This document shows, in pieces, positions 1 through 5,594 of a stretch of DNA of 5,594 nt. Origin of the DNA: PALSA-243 sp036268375 (GTDB lineage: Bacteria > Acidobacteriota > Terriglobia > Bryobacterales > Bryobacteraceae); the NCBI GenBank assembly GCA_036268375.1, contig DATAUH010000611.1:1-5594 (forward strand), read 5' to 3'. The translations under genes were made by a program, and so were the position numbers. The notes beneath the pieces are model-generated. The model was given only the letters and a program-made list of their open reading frames with translations, was not told where the DNA came from and did not search any database. Each line of letters begins with the position of its first letter. Position 1 is the stretch's first letter.

Positions 1-1398
1 GGCGCTTCGATTCGACTTTGTGCCAGTGAGGTTGATCGCGACCGCGTTTTGACGGAGACCCACATTCTTCAGTAACGTGGGCTTATCGTTGCGGTTTACG
101 ATTACAATTTCAGGACGCCCGTCGCCATCCAGATCGCCCACGGCGAGACCACGCGATGGGCGGCGCGGCGCAAATCCGGGCCCGGCGGCATCCGTAATAT
201 CGGCGAATCGGCCGTTGCCGAGATTCCGGTAAAGAAGCGTCTTTTCGCGATATGTTTCGCCGATGGCCGAGCGGTCAATTTCCGGATATATGTGGCCGTT
301 CGCCATCACTAGATCTGGCCAGCCGTCTTCATCCACATCCAGAAAGGCAATGCCCCAACCGAGGAGCTGATTGCGGCCAAGCCCGGCCATTTGAGAAACA
401 TCTTCGAAGAACTTGCCGTCTTCGTTCTTATAGAGCGACGGGCGGTCACCAGAAAAGTTCGTCTTGGCAATGTCGAGGGCGCCGTTGCCGTCATAGTCGG
501 CTACTGCAACTCCCATGCCGGCTTGCAACTGCCCATCGGCGTTATACGCAACGCCCGCTTCGTCTCCTTTCTCCTCAAACGCGCCGTTGTGCAGGTTGCG
601 ATAGAGCAGGCTCGCAGTTTGATCGCAGGCCACGTAGATGTCGGGCCAGCCATCGCCGTCGAAATCGGCTGTGACTACGCCTAAACCGTAGCGGCCGCCC
701 GGTTTGAGGATACCGGCCCGTTCGGAAACATCGGTGAATGTGCCGTCGCCGTTGTTGTGATAAAGCACATTGCGCCCCAGTGGAAGACCGTGCGGCCCGC
801 ACCATACCTTCAGGCCCTTCCAGTCGCAGGTCTCCGTGCTTGGATTCGCGACTTGGGCCGGGTCGAGATCCACGTAGTTCGCAACGAACAGATCGAGGAA
901 TCCGTCGCGGTCGTAATCCAGGAATGCACAGCCGGAGCCCCAACGCACGCCGTCCACGGGCAGCCCAGCGCGCGCGGTAACGTCCTGAAACTTTCCGTTC
1001 CCGAGATTGCGATAGAGGCTGTTGTGGCCGTAGTAGGCAACGAATAGATCGGGATGGCCGTCGTTGTCGATATCGCCTACGCAGGCGCCTTGCGCCCATC
1101 CACTGCGTGTCAGGCCGGCTTCTTTACCGACCTCGGTGAAATGTCCGGCGCCATCGTTCTTATAAAGTTGGGACAGAGAAGGCGGTCCATTCGCGATAAA
1201 AACATCGTTGGCGCCATCCCCATCGAAATCGAAGATCGCCACGCCCGTACCCGTGCTTTCGAGAATCGAATCGGTTTTCTCTTTGCCGCCGAACGTATTC
1301 AAAACTGTCAGTCCCGACTTCGCAGCGACATCAATGAAACGAACGGCGGGACTTTCAACGGCAGCGGCAAAGAAAAACGCGATTAGGAACAAGCGCAT
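1..1398 (-). CDS. CRTAC1-like FG-GAP/VCBS seven-bladed beta-propeller protein with ASPIC/UnbV domain start (3' end beyond window)
   Basis: The reading frame is open from an ATG at 1398 to the left edge (466 residues, no stop). The N-terminus (MRLFLIAFFFAAAVES) looks like a short Sec signal peptide cleaved near residue 13, so the protein is exported. Seven calcium-loop motifs of the form DxDx[DN]G start at residues 57, 109, 161, 245, 301, 354 and 422. Most are followed by hydrophobic strands and an LY(K/R/H)N..G.F.(D/E)V...AG(L/I) segment. Seven such repeats are what a seven-bladed FG-GAP/VCBS propeller would show. The third and fourth loops are further apart than the others and hold an insertion with Cys191 and Cys200, a possible disulfide. 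From about residue 445 the sequence (NVGLRQNAVAINLTGTKSNR) matches the start of an ASPIC/UnbV domain, so only roughly 100 residues are probably missing. It begins 2 bp after the cytochrome stop and is presumably co-transcribed with it. The family's biochemical role is unknown; calcium-dependent structure and protein or carbohydrate binding are inferences. Confidence 0.93.
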   Translation of the reverse strand, partial: MRLFLIAFFFAAAVESPAVRFIDVAAKSGLTVLNTFGGKEKTDSILESTGTGVAIFDFDGDGANDVFIANGPPSLSQLYKNDGAGHFTEVGKEAGLTRSGWAQGACVGDIDNDGHPDLFVAYYGHNSLYRNLGNGKFQDVTARAGLPVDGVRWGSGCAFLDYDRDGFLDLFVANYVDLDPAQVANPSTETCDWKGLKVWCGPHGLPLGRNVLYHNNGDGTFTDVSERAGILKPGGRYGLGVVTADFDGDGWPDIYVACDQTASLLYRNLHNGAFEEKGDEAGVAYNADGQLQAGMGVAVADYDGNGALDIAKTNFSGDRPSLYKNEDGKFFEDVSQMAGLGRNQLLGWGIAFLDVDEDGWPDLVMANGHIYPEIDRSAIGETYREKTLLYRNLGNGRFADITDAAGPGFAPRRPSRGLAVGDLDGDGRPEIVIVNRNDKPTLLKNVGLRQNAVAINLTGTKSNRSA

Positions 1399-1413
1399 GC
1401 TCAATGAATTCCC
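1399..1413 (-). promoter_or_regulatory. Stop-start junction with weak Shine-Dalgarno for the propeller gene
   Basis: On the minus strand the upstream gene ends in CAT TGA, then two bases (GC), then the ATG at 1398. A weak ribosome-binding match GGGAA (1413-1409) lies about 10 nt before that ATG, inside the last codons of the cytochrome gene. There is no room for a separate promoter or terminator in the gap, so translation of the propeller gene is probably coupled to termination of the upstream gene. Confidence 0.6.
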
Positions 1414-3557
1414 AGGTCGCGCAGAGATTGTACAGCTTGGCGGGCAACCGCGGCGTCGTTTCCGTTCGCGGCTTGGCGGAAATGCACGGCGGCGCCTTCC
1501 TTGTCGCCTTGTGCGGCAAGCACCGAGCCGAGCCGCAGATGGACTCCCGCCAAATTCGGCTTCAGAGACAAAGCTGCGGCATACTGGCGCGCTGCTTCGG
1601 ACAGTTCGTTCTTGCGGGCATGAAGGCCTCCGAGCAGGTCGTGTGCTTCGGCGAGCGTGGAGTCTGCGCGCAATGCTTTTTCGGCCTGATTTTGCGCTTC
1701 AGTGAAACGGTCGGCGCGCGCCAGCGCCAAGGCGTAGTCGTATAAATATTGGCCGGAGGCATGAAGCTTGATGGCGCGCTCGAAATAGAAGGTAGCGTCT
1801 GCAAAAGTGCCCTTTTCGGCTAAAATGCGACCGCCCAGGTCCCAGGCGGCGTCGTCAAATGGGTCCGTGCGGAGCGCATCTTTAAGAGCCGCCTCGGAAC
1901 GGGTGAGCTCGGCAAGACGGCGCGATTGATCGGGCAGCCACGGATCGAGCTGAATCGCTTTCTGAATTTTTTCCGGCGAAGATGTGAGCACGCCGTATCG
2001 AAACCAGGATTCGGGGTCGCCGGGCGCTGTCTCCACCGCGCGCGAGAGAATCCGCTCAGCGTGCGCGGTATCCACTTCCGCCAGTGCGCGCATCGTCCGG
2101 GTCGAACGTGGGTCAAGCAGCAACGCTTTCTGGTAGGCGGCGATGGCTTCCCCTGGCTTGCCCAGGCTCTTCCAGCCATCCCCCAGCACCATGTAAAATT
2201 CGGGGTCTTGTGGCTTGAGTTCATCGATCAGCCGGACGAGGTCCGGCATGCCGCCCGCGACGTTGTTCCCCAGTCCAACCTGCGCTACGGCACGGTACAA
2301 CGCGTTTTGTGGGGTCTTCGGCAGCGGGGAAGGATAGTAGGGGGTCACCTCGCCGTGATATTCCTCTGGTGGATGCTCGGCGAATTCGGCGAGCGCGCCT
2401 GCGGGCGCGCGGCGCTGAATCAGATGGTCCGTCATGATCATGTGCGGGGCATCATCCGCGCGGCGTTTGGGCATGTGGCAGGTAATGCAGTCCGATGAGA
2501 CGGCAGCGGATTGAGCCTGATGCGCCGAAGAATGGCACTTCATGCAGACGCTGGAATATTGGCGCACCGCCTCAGCGCCGCGAGGGATGCGATGCGGATC
2601 GTGACAGGTCGCGCATTCGAGCTTGCCACCGCTTGCCAAAAAACATCGGGATTGGCGCAACCGGTAAACGGAACTAACGATTTCAAATTTGCCATCATGT
2701 CCGGCGCCGGGCTTTTCATCGAAATTGATGGCGAAATCGACTAACGGCTGTCCTGGTATATAGGAGAACGTGCTCCGGTTGAAGCGCTGCAACACCGCGG
2801 GAATGCGAGCGCTGGTGGTTTCGAGGTGGCACTGCATACACACTTCCATGCGCCGCTCAGCGCTCAACCGCGCCGGGTTCACTATGCCCGCCCGTCCGCC
2901 GGTTCGCACGTGTTCGGCGCCCGGTCCATGGCAGCGCTGGCAATCGATTCCTTCGGGAAGCGCTCCCAGGAAAATTGGGTCATCACCAGGTCTTTCGTTC
3001 GCCGCTGGAATGTGGGGATAGGCGTCATGGCAGAACATACACTTGTAAGAAACAAACCGCCGTGTCCTTGGATGTTCAGTGTCGGAACCCGGAGACATAG
3101 CCCAGTGCCCGCCATGTTCGGGATACCAGGCAAGCGGCAGTTCGATCAGCATTCCTCGCTCGGTACGGTGCAGATAGGAACGGGCGTGGTTCCCGGAGCC
3201 CATCACGTAATCGACGCTAACCTCTTCCAAGTTGATTTCCTTGCCTGTTGAATCCAACTGCCACCGGCGTTGGAAATAACGTCCGTCCCGAATGGACATG
3301 GAGTAGTGACTATCGGAGAGGGCGTGATAGAAACCGCGGTTCTTGGCGTAGTCTTCAATTGTGTTGCCCTTTGTGGGGGCAAAGAACGAACGCGCCATTC
3401 CCGTGGCGGCATAACTGGCGGCGATTTCCCGGTGACATGTGGCGCAGAGTTTGGGATCGATATATCCCGCATCCTGGGGACTTGAGGACGCGGTCTGCCC
3501 TGCCAGACTGTAGACAATCAGCAACAGTGCCGGCGCCGATGGGGAAAGCCGCGACAT
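1401..3557 (-). CDS. Exported seven-haem c-type cytochrome fused to C-terminal TPR repeats
   Basis: This gene encodes 718 residues from the ATG at 3557. An in-frame TTG at 3602 would add 15 polar residues. The ATG is preferred because it gives an immediate signal peptide (SAPALLLIVYSLAGQTA, cleavage near residue 23), although neither start has a good Shine-Dalgarno. Seven CXXCH haem motifs begin at Cys38, 173, 206, 240, 315, 338 and 357, variously CATCH, CMFCH, CQRCH, CMQCH, CATCH, CMKCH and CITCH. Contexts such as CQRCHGPGAEH and CATCHDPH resemble the cytochrome c554/c-prime-like multihaem families, where a nearby His is often the distal ligand. A haem-free stretch of about 130 residues separates haems 1 and 2. 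Residues about 415-718 form TPR-type helical repeats (for example 455-482 and 571-700) with the usual A..YY..A..L.P pattern, suggesting docking to a protein partner. The likely place is the periplasm or outer-membrane surface and the likely role is electron transfer. Redox substrate and partners are not deducible. The gene is followed after 2 bp by the propeller gene. Confidence 0.93.
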   Translation of the reverse strand: MSRLSPSAPALLLIVYSLAGQTASSSPQDAGYIDPKLCATCHREIAASYAATGMARSFFAPTKGNTIEDYAKNRGFYHALSDSHYSMSIRDGRYFQRRWQLDSTGKEINLEEVSVDYVMGSGNHARSYLHRTERGMLIELPLAWYPEHGGHWAMSPGSDTEHPRTRRFVSYKCMFCHDAYPHIPAANERPGDDPIFLGALPEGIDCQRCHGPGAEHVRTGGRAGIVNPARLSAERRMEVCMQCHLETTSARIPAVLQRFNRSTFSYIPGQPLVDFAINFDEKPGAGHDGKFEIVSSVYRLRQSRCFLASGGKLECATCHDPHRIPRGAEAVRQYSSVCMKCHSSAHQAQSAAVSSDCITCHMPKRRADDAPHMIMTDHLIQRRAPAGALAEFAEHPPEEYHGEVTPYYPSPLPKTPQNALYRAVAQVGLGNNVAGGMPDLVRLIDELKPQDPEFYMVLGDGWKSLGKPGEAIAAYQKALLLDPRSTRTMRALAEVDTAHAERILSRAVETAPGDPESWFRYGVLTSSPEKIQKAIQLDPWLPDQSRRLAELTRSEAALKDALRTDPFDDAAWDLGGRILAEKGTFADATFYFERAIKLHASGQYLYDYALALARADRFTEAQNQAEKALRADSTLAEAHDLLGGLHARKNELSEAARQYAAALSLKPNLAGVHLRLGSVLAAQGDKEGAAVHFRQAANGNDAAVARQAVQSLRDLGIH

Positions 3558-3601
3558 AGATCCAGAGTCCGATTCTACGCCGTTTCCCTGACCATTGGAC
3601 A

Positions 3602-3613
3602 ACGGCCAGCCGT
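3602..3613. repeat. Short interrupted palindrome ACGGC-N2-GCCGT
   Basis: The arms are ACGGC and GCCGT with a CA spacer. It lies in the presumed leader of the cytochrome operon, about 45 bp upstream of the preferred ATG and touching the alternative TTG codon. It could be an operator half-site pair or chance, since 5-bp arms are common in DNA of this composition. Confidence 0.3.
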
Positions 3614-3641
3614 CTCATCCAGTAATTACCACCCCAAAGCC

Positions 3642-3695
3642 AAGCAACAACTAAGCCTTTAATTTTACGCACCTTTTGCGCAAACACTGTTGCTT
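3642..3695. repeat. Spaced inverted repeat AAGCAACA / TGTTGCTT
   Basis: The left arm AAGCAACA (3642-3649) and the right arm TGTTGCTT (3688-3695) are exact reverse complements separated by 38 bp. The pair places the same TTGCTT hexamer outward-facing on each strand. On the plus strand that hexamer is the candidate -35 element. It could be paired sites for one regulator serving both divergent units. An 8-bp match in about 200 bp can also arise by chance. Confidence 0.35.
3675..3684. repeat. Perfect 10-bp palindrome TTTGCGCAAA
   Basis: This exact dyad without a spacer lies near the middle of the divergent region, upstream of the candidate rightward -35 at 3690. Its position suits a regulator-binding site acting on both directions. 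No specific regulator family is assigned. Confidence 0.4.
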
Positions 3696-3718
3696 CGCGT
3701 AATTGATGATGGTAGTAT
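3690..3718 (+). promoter_or_regulatory. Candidate sigma70-type promoter for the TonB-dependent receptor gene
   Basis: TTGCTT (3690-3695, three of six matches to TTGACA) and TAGTAT (3713-3718, four of six matches to TATAAT) are separated by exactly 17 bp. Transcription would start near 3725 and leave a leader of about 40 nt with the Shine-Dalgarno at its end. The match is weak and acidobacterial promoters are poorly characterised, so this is a guess supported mainly by spacing and location. Confidence 0.35.
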
Positions 3719-3724
3719 CCATCA
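3707..3724. repeat. Inverted repeat TGATGG-N6-CCATCA overlapping the putative -10
   Basis: The arms TGATGG (3707-3712) and CCATCA (3719-3724) are perfect reverse complements and flank TAGTAT, the candidate -10 hexamer. An 18-bp dyad with a 6-bp centre is typical of dimeric helix-turn-helix operators, and its position would allow repression by occluding RNA polymerase. This is inference from geometry only. Confidence 0.4.
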
Positions 3725-3736
3725 AACCCACATTGC

Positions 3737-3751
3737 CCGCCAGGTCGGCGG
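3737..3751 (+). promoter_or_regulatory. Possible leader hairpin just upstream of the Shine-Dalgarno
   Basis: CCGCC (3737-3741) and GGCGG (3747-3751) can pair as five G-C pairs around the loop AGGTC. The stem ends 3 nt before the AGGAGG ribosome-binding site at 3755, so it could affect access of ribosomes to the receptor mRNA. It has no U-tract, so it is not a terminator. Confidence 0.3.
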
Positions 3752-3754
3752 ATT

Positions 3755-3760
3755 AGGAGG
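3755..3760 (+). promoter_or_regulatory. Strong Shine-Dalgarno AGGAGG for the receptor gene
   Basis: AGGAGG, extended by GGAG, lies 5 nt before the ATG at 3766. This consensus site with suitable spacing fixes the receptor start codon. It is far stronger than the sites before the two leftward genes, suggesting the receptor is translated efficiently. Confidence 0.85.
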
Positions 3761-3765
3761 GAGAA

Positions 3766-5594
3766 ATGCCTCGTTGCTTCAAGGGACTTCGTCTGGCTTT
3801 GTTTGCCTTAACCGGCGCGTGCACGATGTTCGCACAGCGCGATCTTGCCACACTTGCCGGCACCATCAGTGATACCAGCAACGGCGTCGTAGCCAATGCG
3901 AGGGTGACCATCACTGAGGTGGAGACGGGTCAGGTTTATCAGATAACCACCAATAGTTTGGGCGAATTTGTGCGCCCCGCTTTAAAACCTTCCACGTACA
4001 ACGTCAGCGTCACTGCGCCAGGGTTCAAGGTGTCCGAACAGAAGAATGTGCTTCTGACGGCGGGCGAACGCACCGGCGTCAATATCACTCTCGCAGTGGG
4101 AGACATTACGCAGACGGTGGAAGTGGCAGCGTCGGCGCCATTGCTACAAACAGAGAGCACGCATGTGGGCGCCGCGCTCGATACGAAGACCGTGACAGAC
4201 GTGCCTTTGGGTGGAACGCGCAACCTGACTTATCTGGCGCGGTTAACGCCGGGCGTTGTGCCCGCCGAACCGGGCGCGCGTGACGCTGCGAACGGAGGCT
4301 TTTCCGCCAACGGCGTTCGTTCGAATGGCCAGAATAACTTTCTGCTGAACGGCGTAGACAATAACATCAACACAATCGACTTCCTCAATCAAACTTCGTA
4401 CGCGATAGGCCCCGCCATTGATGCCGTCAGCGAAATCAGCATACAAACCAACGGCTATAACGCGGAATATGGACGCGCGGCTGGCGGCGTCATCAACGTG
4501 ACGCTTAAGTCGGGCACGAATTCGGTTCACGGAAGCGTCTTCGAATACCTGCAGAACCGGGATCTCGACTCGAATACGTGGACGAACAATCGAGCGCGCG
4601 TGGGACGCGGACCGTTTGTTCAGAACCAATTCGGCGCGACGGCTGGAGGGCCGATTAGAAGAAATAGGCTCTTCATCTTCGGCGACTATCAGGGAACGCG
4701 TATTGCAGATTCCGGCGGTTCTGTGCCTGGCCTGGGTTATTCCGGATACACGACCATACCTACCGCCGCAATGAAGGCTGGCGACTTCTCCAGTCTGTTG
4801 GGCCCGTCGTATACGGGGACGGACGTCAACGGCAATCCAATCTCGATTCAGAAGGGCGCGATATACGATCCTCAATCGACCGTGTACCAGACAAACTCGT
4901 CGGGTTTCCAGATACCGGTTTCCAGAACGCAGTTCCCGGGCAATATTATCCCCGCAAATCGCATGGATCCGGCTTGGGCTAAGATCATGCAACTCTATCC
5001 GAATCCCAATCAACCAGTCATTACCGGGAACGCGCCGACTAACGATTATTACTACAACACAGTGGGCGGTTTGACCACAGACCAAGGGGACATGCGCGTC
5101 GACTACCGATTGAGTGATAAAGACACCTTGTTCGGATCGCTGAGTTGGTCGGATACTTCGAAGACCGATGGCGCTCCGCTGCCGGGCGCGCTTGATGACA
5201 CCGGCTTCAATGGCGCGGGTGAGATCGATCTGAGCCGCAATGGCCAGATCAGTTACACCCATGTGTGGGGCTCCAATTTACTGACGGAAAGCCGCGTAGG
5301 CTTTACTCGCCTGGTGACCTCCCGCATTGGCGCGAATCCCGGTGGGGACTTGTTCACGCAGTTCGGCATCGGGGGCTACAACCCCACTGGCGCCACCGCC
5401 AACAATGGTGGCTTGCCTCAAATCGGCTTTTCGAATGGCTATCCCACAGTGGGCGCCACGGATTGGGTGCCGACGAAAGAATACAACAACGTTTGGGACC
5501 TGGTTCAGAACGTTGCGCTTAGCAAGGGCGCCCACGCCTACAAGTTTGGTTTCGAATTCCGTTCCGTGAAATTCCCGTTCTTTCAGGTACCCGA
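3766..5594 (+). CDS. TonB-dependent receptor with N-terminal carboxypeptidase-regulatory-like domain, Oar-like (3' end beyond window)
   Basis: The frame is open from the ATG at 3766 to the right edge (609 residues, no stop). A signal peptide (hydrophobic LRLALFALTGACTMFA, cleavage near residues 23-24) sends it through Sec. Residues about 28-112 form a CarboxypepD_reg/beta-sandwich domain (LAGTISD, then ARVTITEVETG and the FKVSEQKNVLL region). A TonB-box-like QTVEVAA lies at 116-122. The plug covers roughly 125-250, with NGVRSNGQNNFLLNGVD at 182-198 and NAEYGRAAGGVINVTLKSGTN at about 232-252. Barrel strands begin after that, with family signatures NQFGATAGGPI (287-297), LFIFGDYQGTR (302-312), FPGNIIPANRMDP (390-402) and MRVDYRLSDKDTLFGSLSW (443-461). 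Acidobacterial relatives are usually about 1,000-1,200 residues, so about half is present. It should sit in the outer membrane and import or bind a large substrate using TonB-ExbBD energy. The substrate cannot be told. It is divergent from the cytochrome operon. Confidence 0.93.
   Translation, partial: MPRCFKGLRLALFALTGACTMFAQRDLATLAGTISDTSNGVVANARVTITEVETGQVYQITTNSLGEFVRPALKPSTYNVSVTAPGFKVSEQKNVLLTAGERTGVNITLAVGDITQTVEVAASAPLLQTESTHVGAALDTKTVTDVPLGGTRNLTYLARLTPGVVPAEPGARDAANGGFSANGVRSNGQNNFLLNGVDNNINTIDFLNQTSYAIGPAIDAVSEISIQTNGYNAEYGRAAGGVINVTLKSGTNSVHGSVFEYLQNRDLDSNTWTNNRARVGRGPFVQNQFGATAGGPIRRNRLFIFGDYQGTRIADSGGSVPGLGYSGYTTIPTAAMKAGDFSSLLGPSYTGTDVNGNPISIQKGAIYDPQSTVYQTNSSGFQIPVSRTQFPGNIIPANRMDPAWAKIMQLYPNPNQPVITGNAPTNDYYYNTVGGLTTDQGDMRVDYRLSDKDTLFGSLSWSDTSKTDGAPLPGALDDTGFNGAGEIDLSRNGQISYTHVWGSNLLTESRVGFTRLVTSRIGANPGGDLFTQFGIGGYNPTGATANNGGLPQIGFSNGYPTVGATDWVPTKEYNNVWDLVQNVALSKGAHAYKFGFEFRSVKFPFFQVP

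Larger units (their letters stand above)
3558..3765. promoter_or_regulatory. Divergent intergenic region between the cytochrome operon and the TonB-receptor gene
   Basis: These roughly 208 bp separate two divergent start codons and must hold both promoters. The central part (about 3620-3720) is visibly more AT-rich than the flanking genes. No convincing coding sequence was seen. Beyond the separately listed sites there is a perfect 8-bp palindrome GTAATTAC at 3622-3629. For the leftward operon no -35/-10 pair close to consensus was found. TAAAAT (minus strand, 3667-3662) is a possible -10 but lacks a good -35 at the right distance. Confidence 0.7.

Noticed and set aside
575..1099. Minus-strand open frame of 174 codons overlapping the propeller gene
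   Set aside because: Arginine- and serine-rich low-complexity translation in a shifted frame of the FG-GAP gene; a frame shadow.
100..1230. Recurring similar DNA segments on the left (LY.N..G.F and DxDxDG codons) as possible tandem DNA repeats
   Set aside because: They are diverged protein-level propeller blades of one gene, not a nucleotide tandem repeat or CRISPR array.
1926..2498. Plus-strand open frame of 190 codons within the cytochrome gene
   Set aside because: It lies opposite clear TPR and haem-binding sequence on the minus strand and shows no motif of its own.
3602..3613. Terminator-like dyad between the divergent genes
   Set aside because: The stem is only 5 bp with a 2-nt loop and no T-tract follows in either direction, so it is not a credible intrinsic terminator.
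3808..3822. Possible lipobox (LTGAC, residues 15-19) in the receptor signal peptide
   Set aside because: The Leu is at -4 rather than -3 relative to the Cys, and TonB-dependent receptors are not normally lipoproteins. An ordinary signal peptidase cleavage near residue 23 fits better.
4243..5262. Long antisense open frame (339 codons, minus strand) inside the receptor gene
   Set aside because: Its codons are in exact register opposite those of the receptor, where stops appear only opposite the rarely used TTA, CTA and TCA codons. Its left stop is simply opposite Leu160 TTA. The translation has no recognisable domain, while the sense strand is a clear TonB-dependent receptor.

Overview
The window holds two divergently transcribed units separated by about 0.2 kb of non-coding DNA. 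Two of its three genes run off the window edges. The coding style points to a soil-type Acidobacteriota, most likely of the Solibacter/Bryobacter group: a carboxypeptidase-regulatory-domain TonB-dependent receptor of the Oar-like type, a CRTAC1-type FG-GAP/ASPIC-UnbV protein, and a multihaem cytochrome fused to TPR repeats, all in moderately GC-rich DNA. This assignment is recognition from memory, not a search result.

Left unit, minus strand (3557 to 1, reading leftward). The first gene (1401-3557) encodes an exported cytochrome of 718 residues with seven CXXCH haem-binding motifs in its N-terminal half and a TPR superhelix in its C-terminal half. Two bases after its stop codon a second gene begins (1-1398, cut by the left edge). 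It encodes an exported seven-bladed beta-propeller with calcium-type DxDxDG loops and the first residues of an ASPIC/UnbV domain. The 2-bp junction implies one transcript and probably translational coupling.

Middle (3558-3765). This is the divergent intergenic region. It has a strong Shine-Dalgarno sequence for the rightward gene, a weak promoter-like pair with a 17-bp spacer, and several short dyads. One dyad overlaps the putative -10 box, and an 8-bp inverted pair contains the same hexamer, TTGCTT, on opposite strands.

Right unit, plus strand (3766-5594, cut by the right edge). This is the first 609 residues of a large outer-membrane TonB-dependent receptor: signal peptide, CarboxypepD_reg-like domain, plug, and the beginning of the barrel.

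Taken together, all three products are predicted to be exported: an outer-membrane importer beside a periplasmic or surface multihaem cytochrome with protein-interaction repeats and a calcium-binding propeller partner. The most interesting item is the tightly coupled cytochrome-TPR/propeller gene pair, whose substrate and electron partners cannot be read from the sequence. No RNA genes, mobile elements, CRISPR arrays or terminators were seen.
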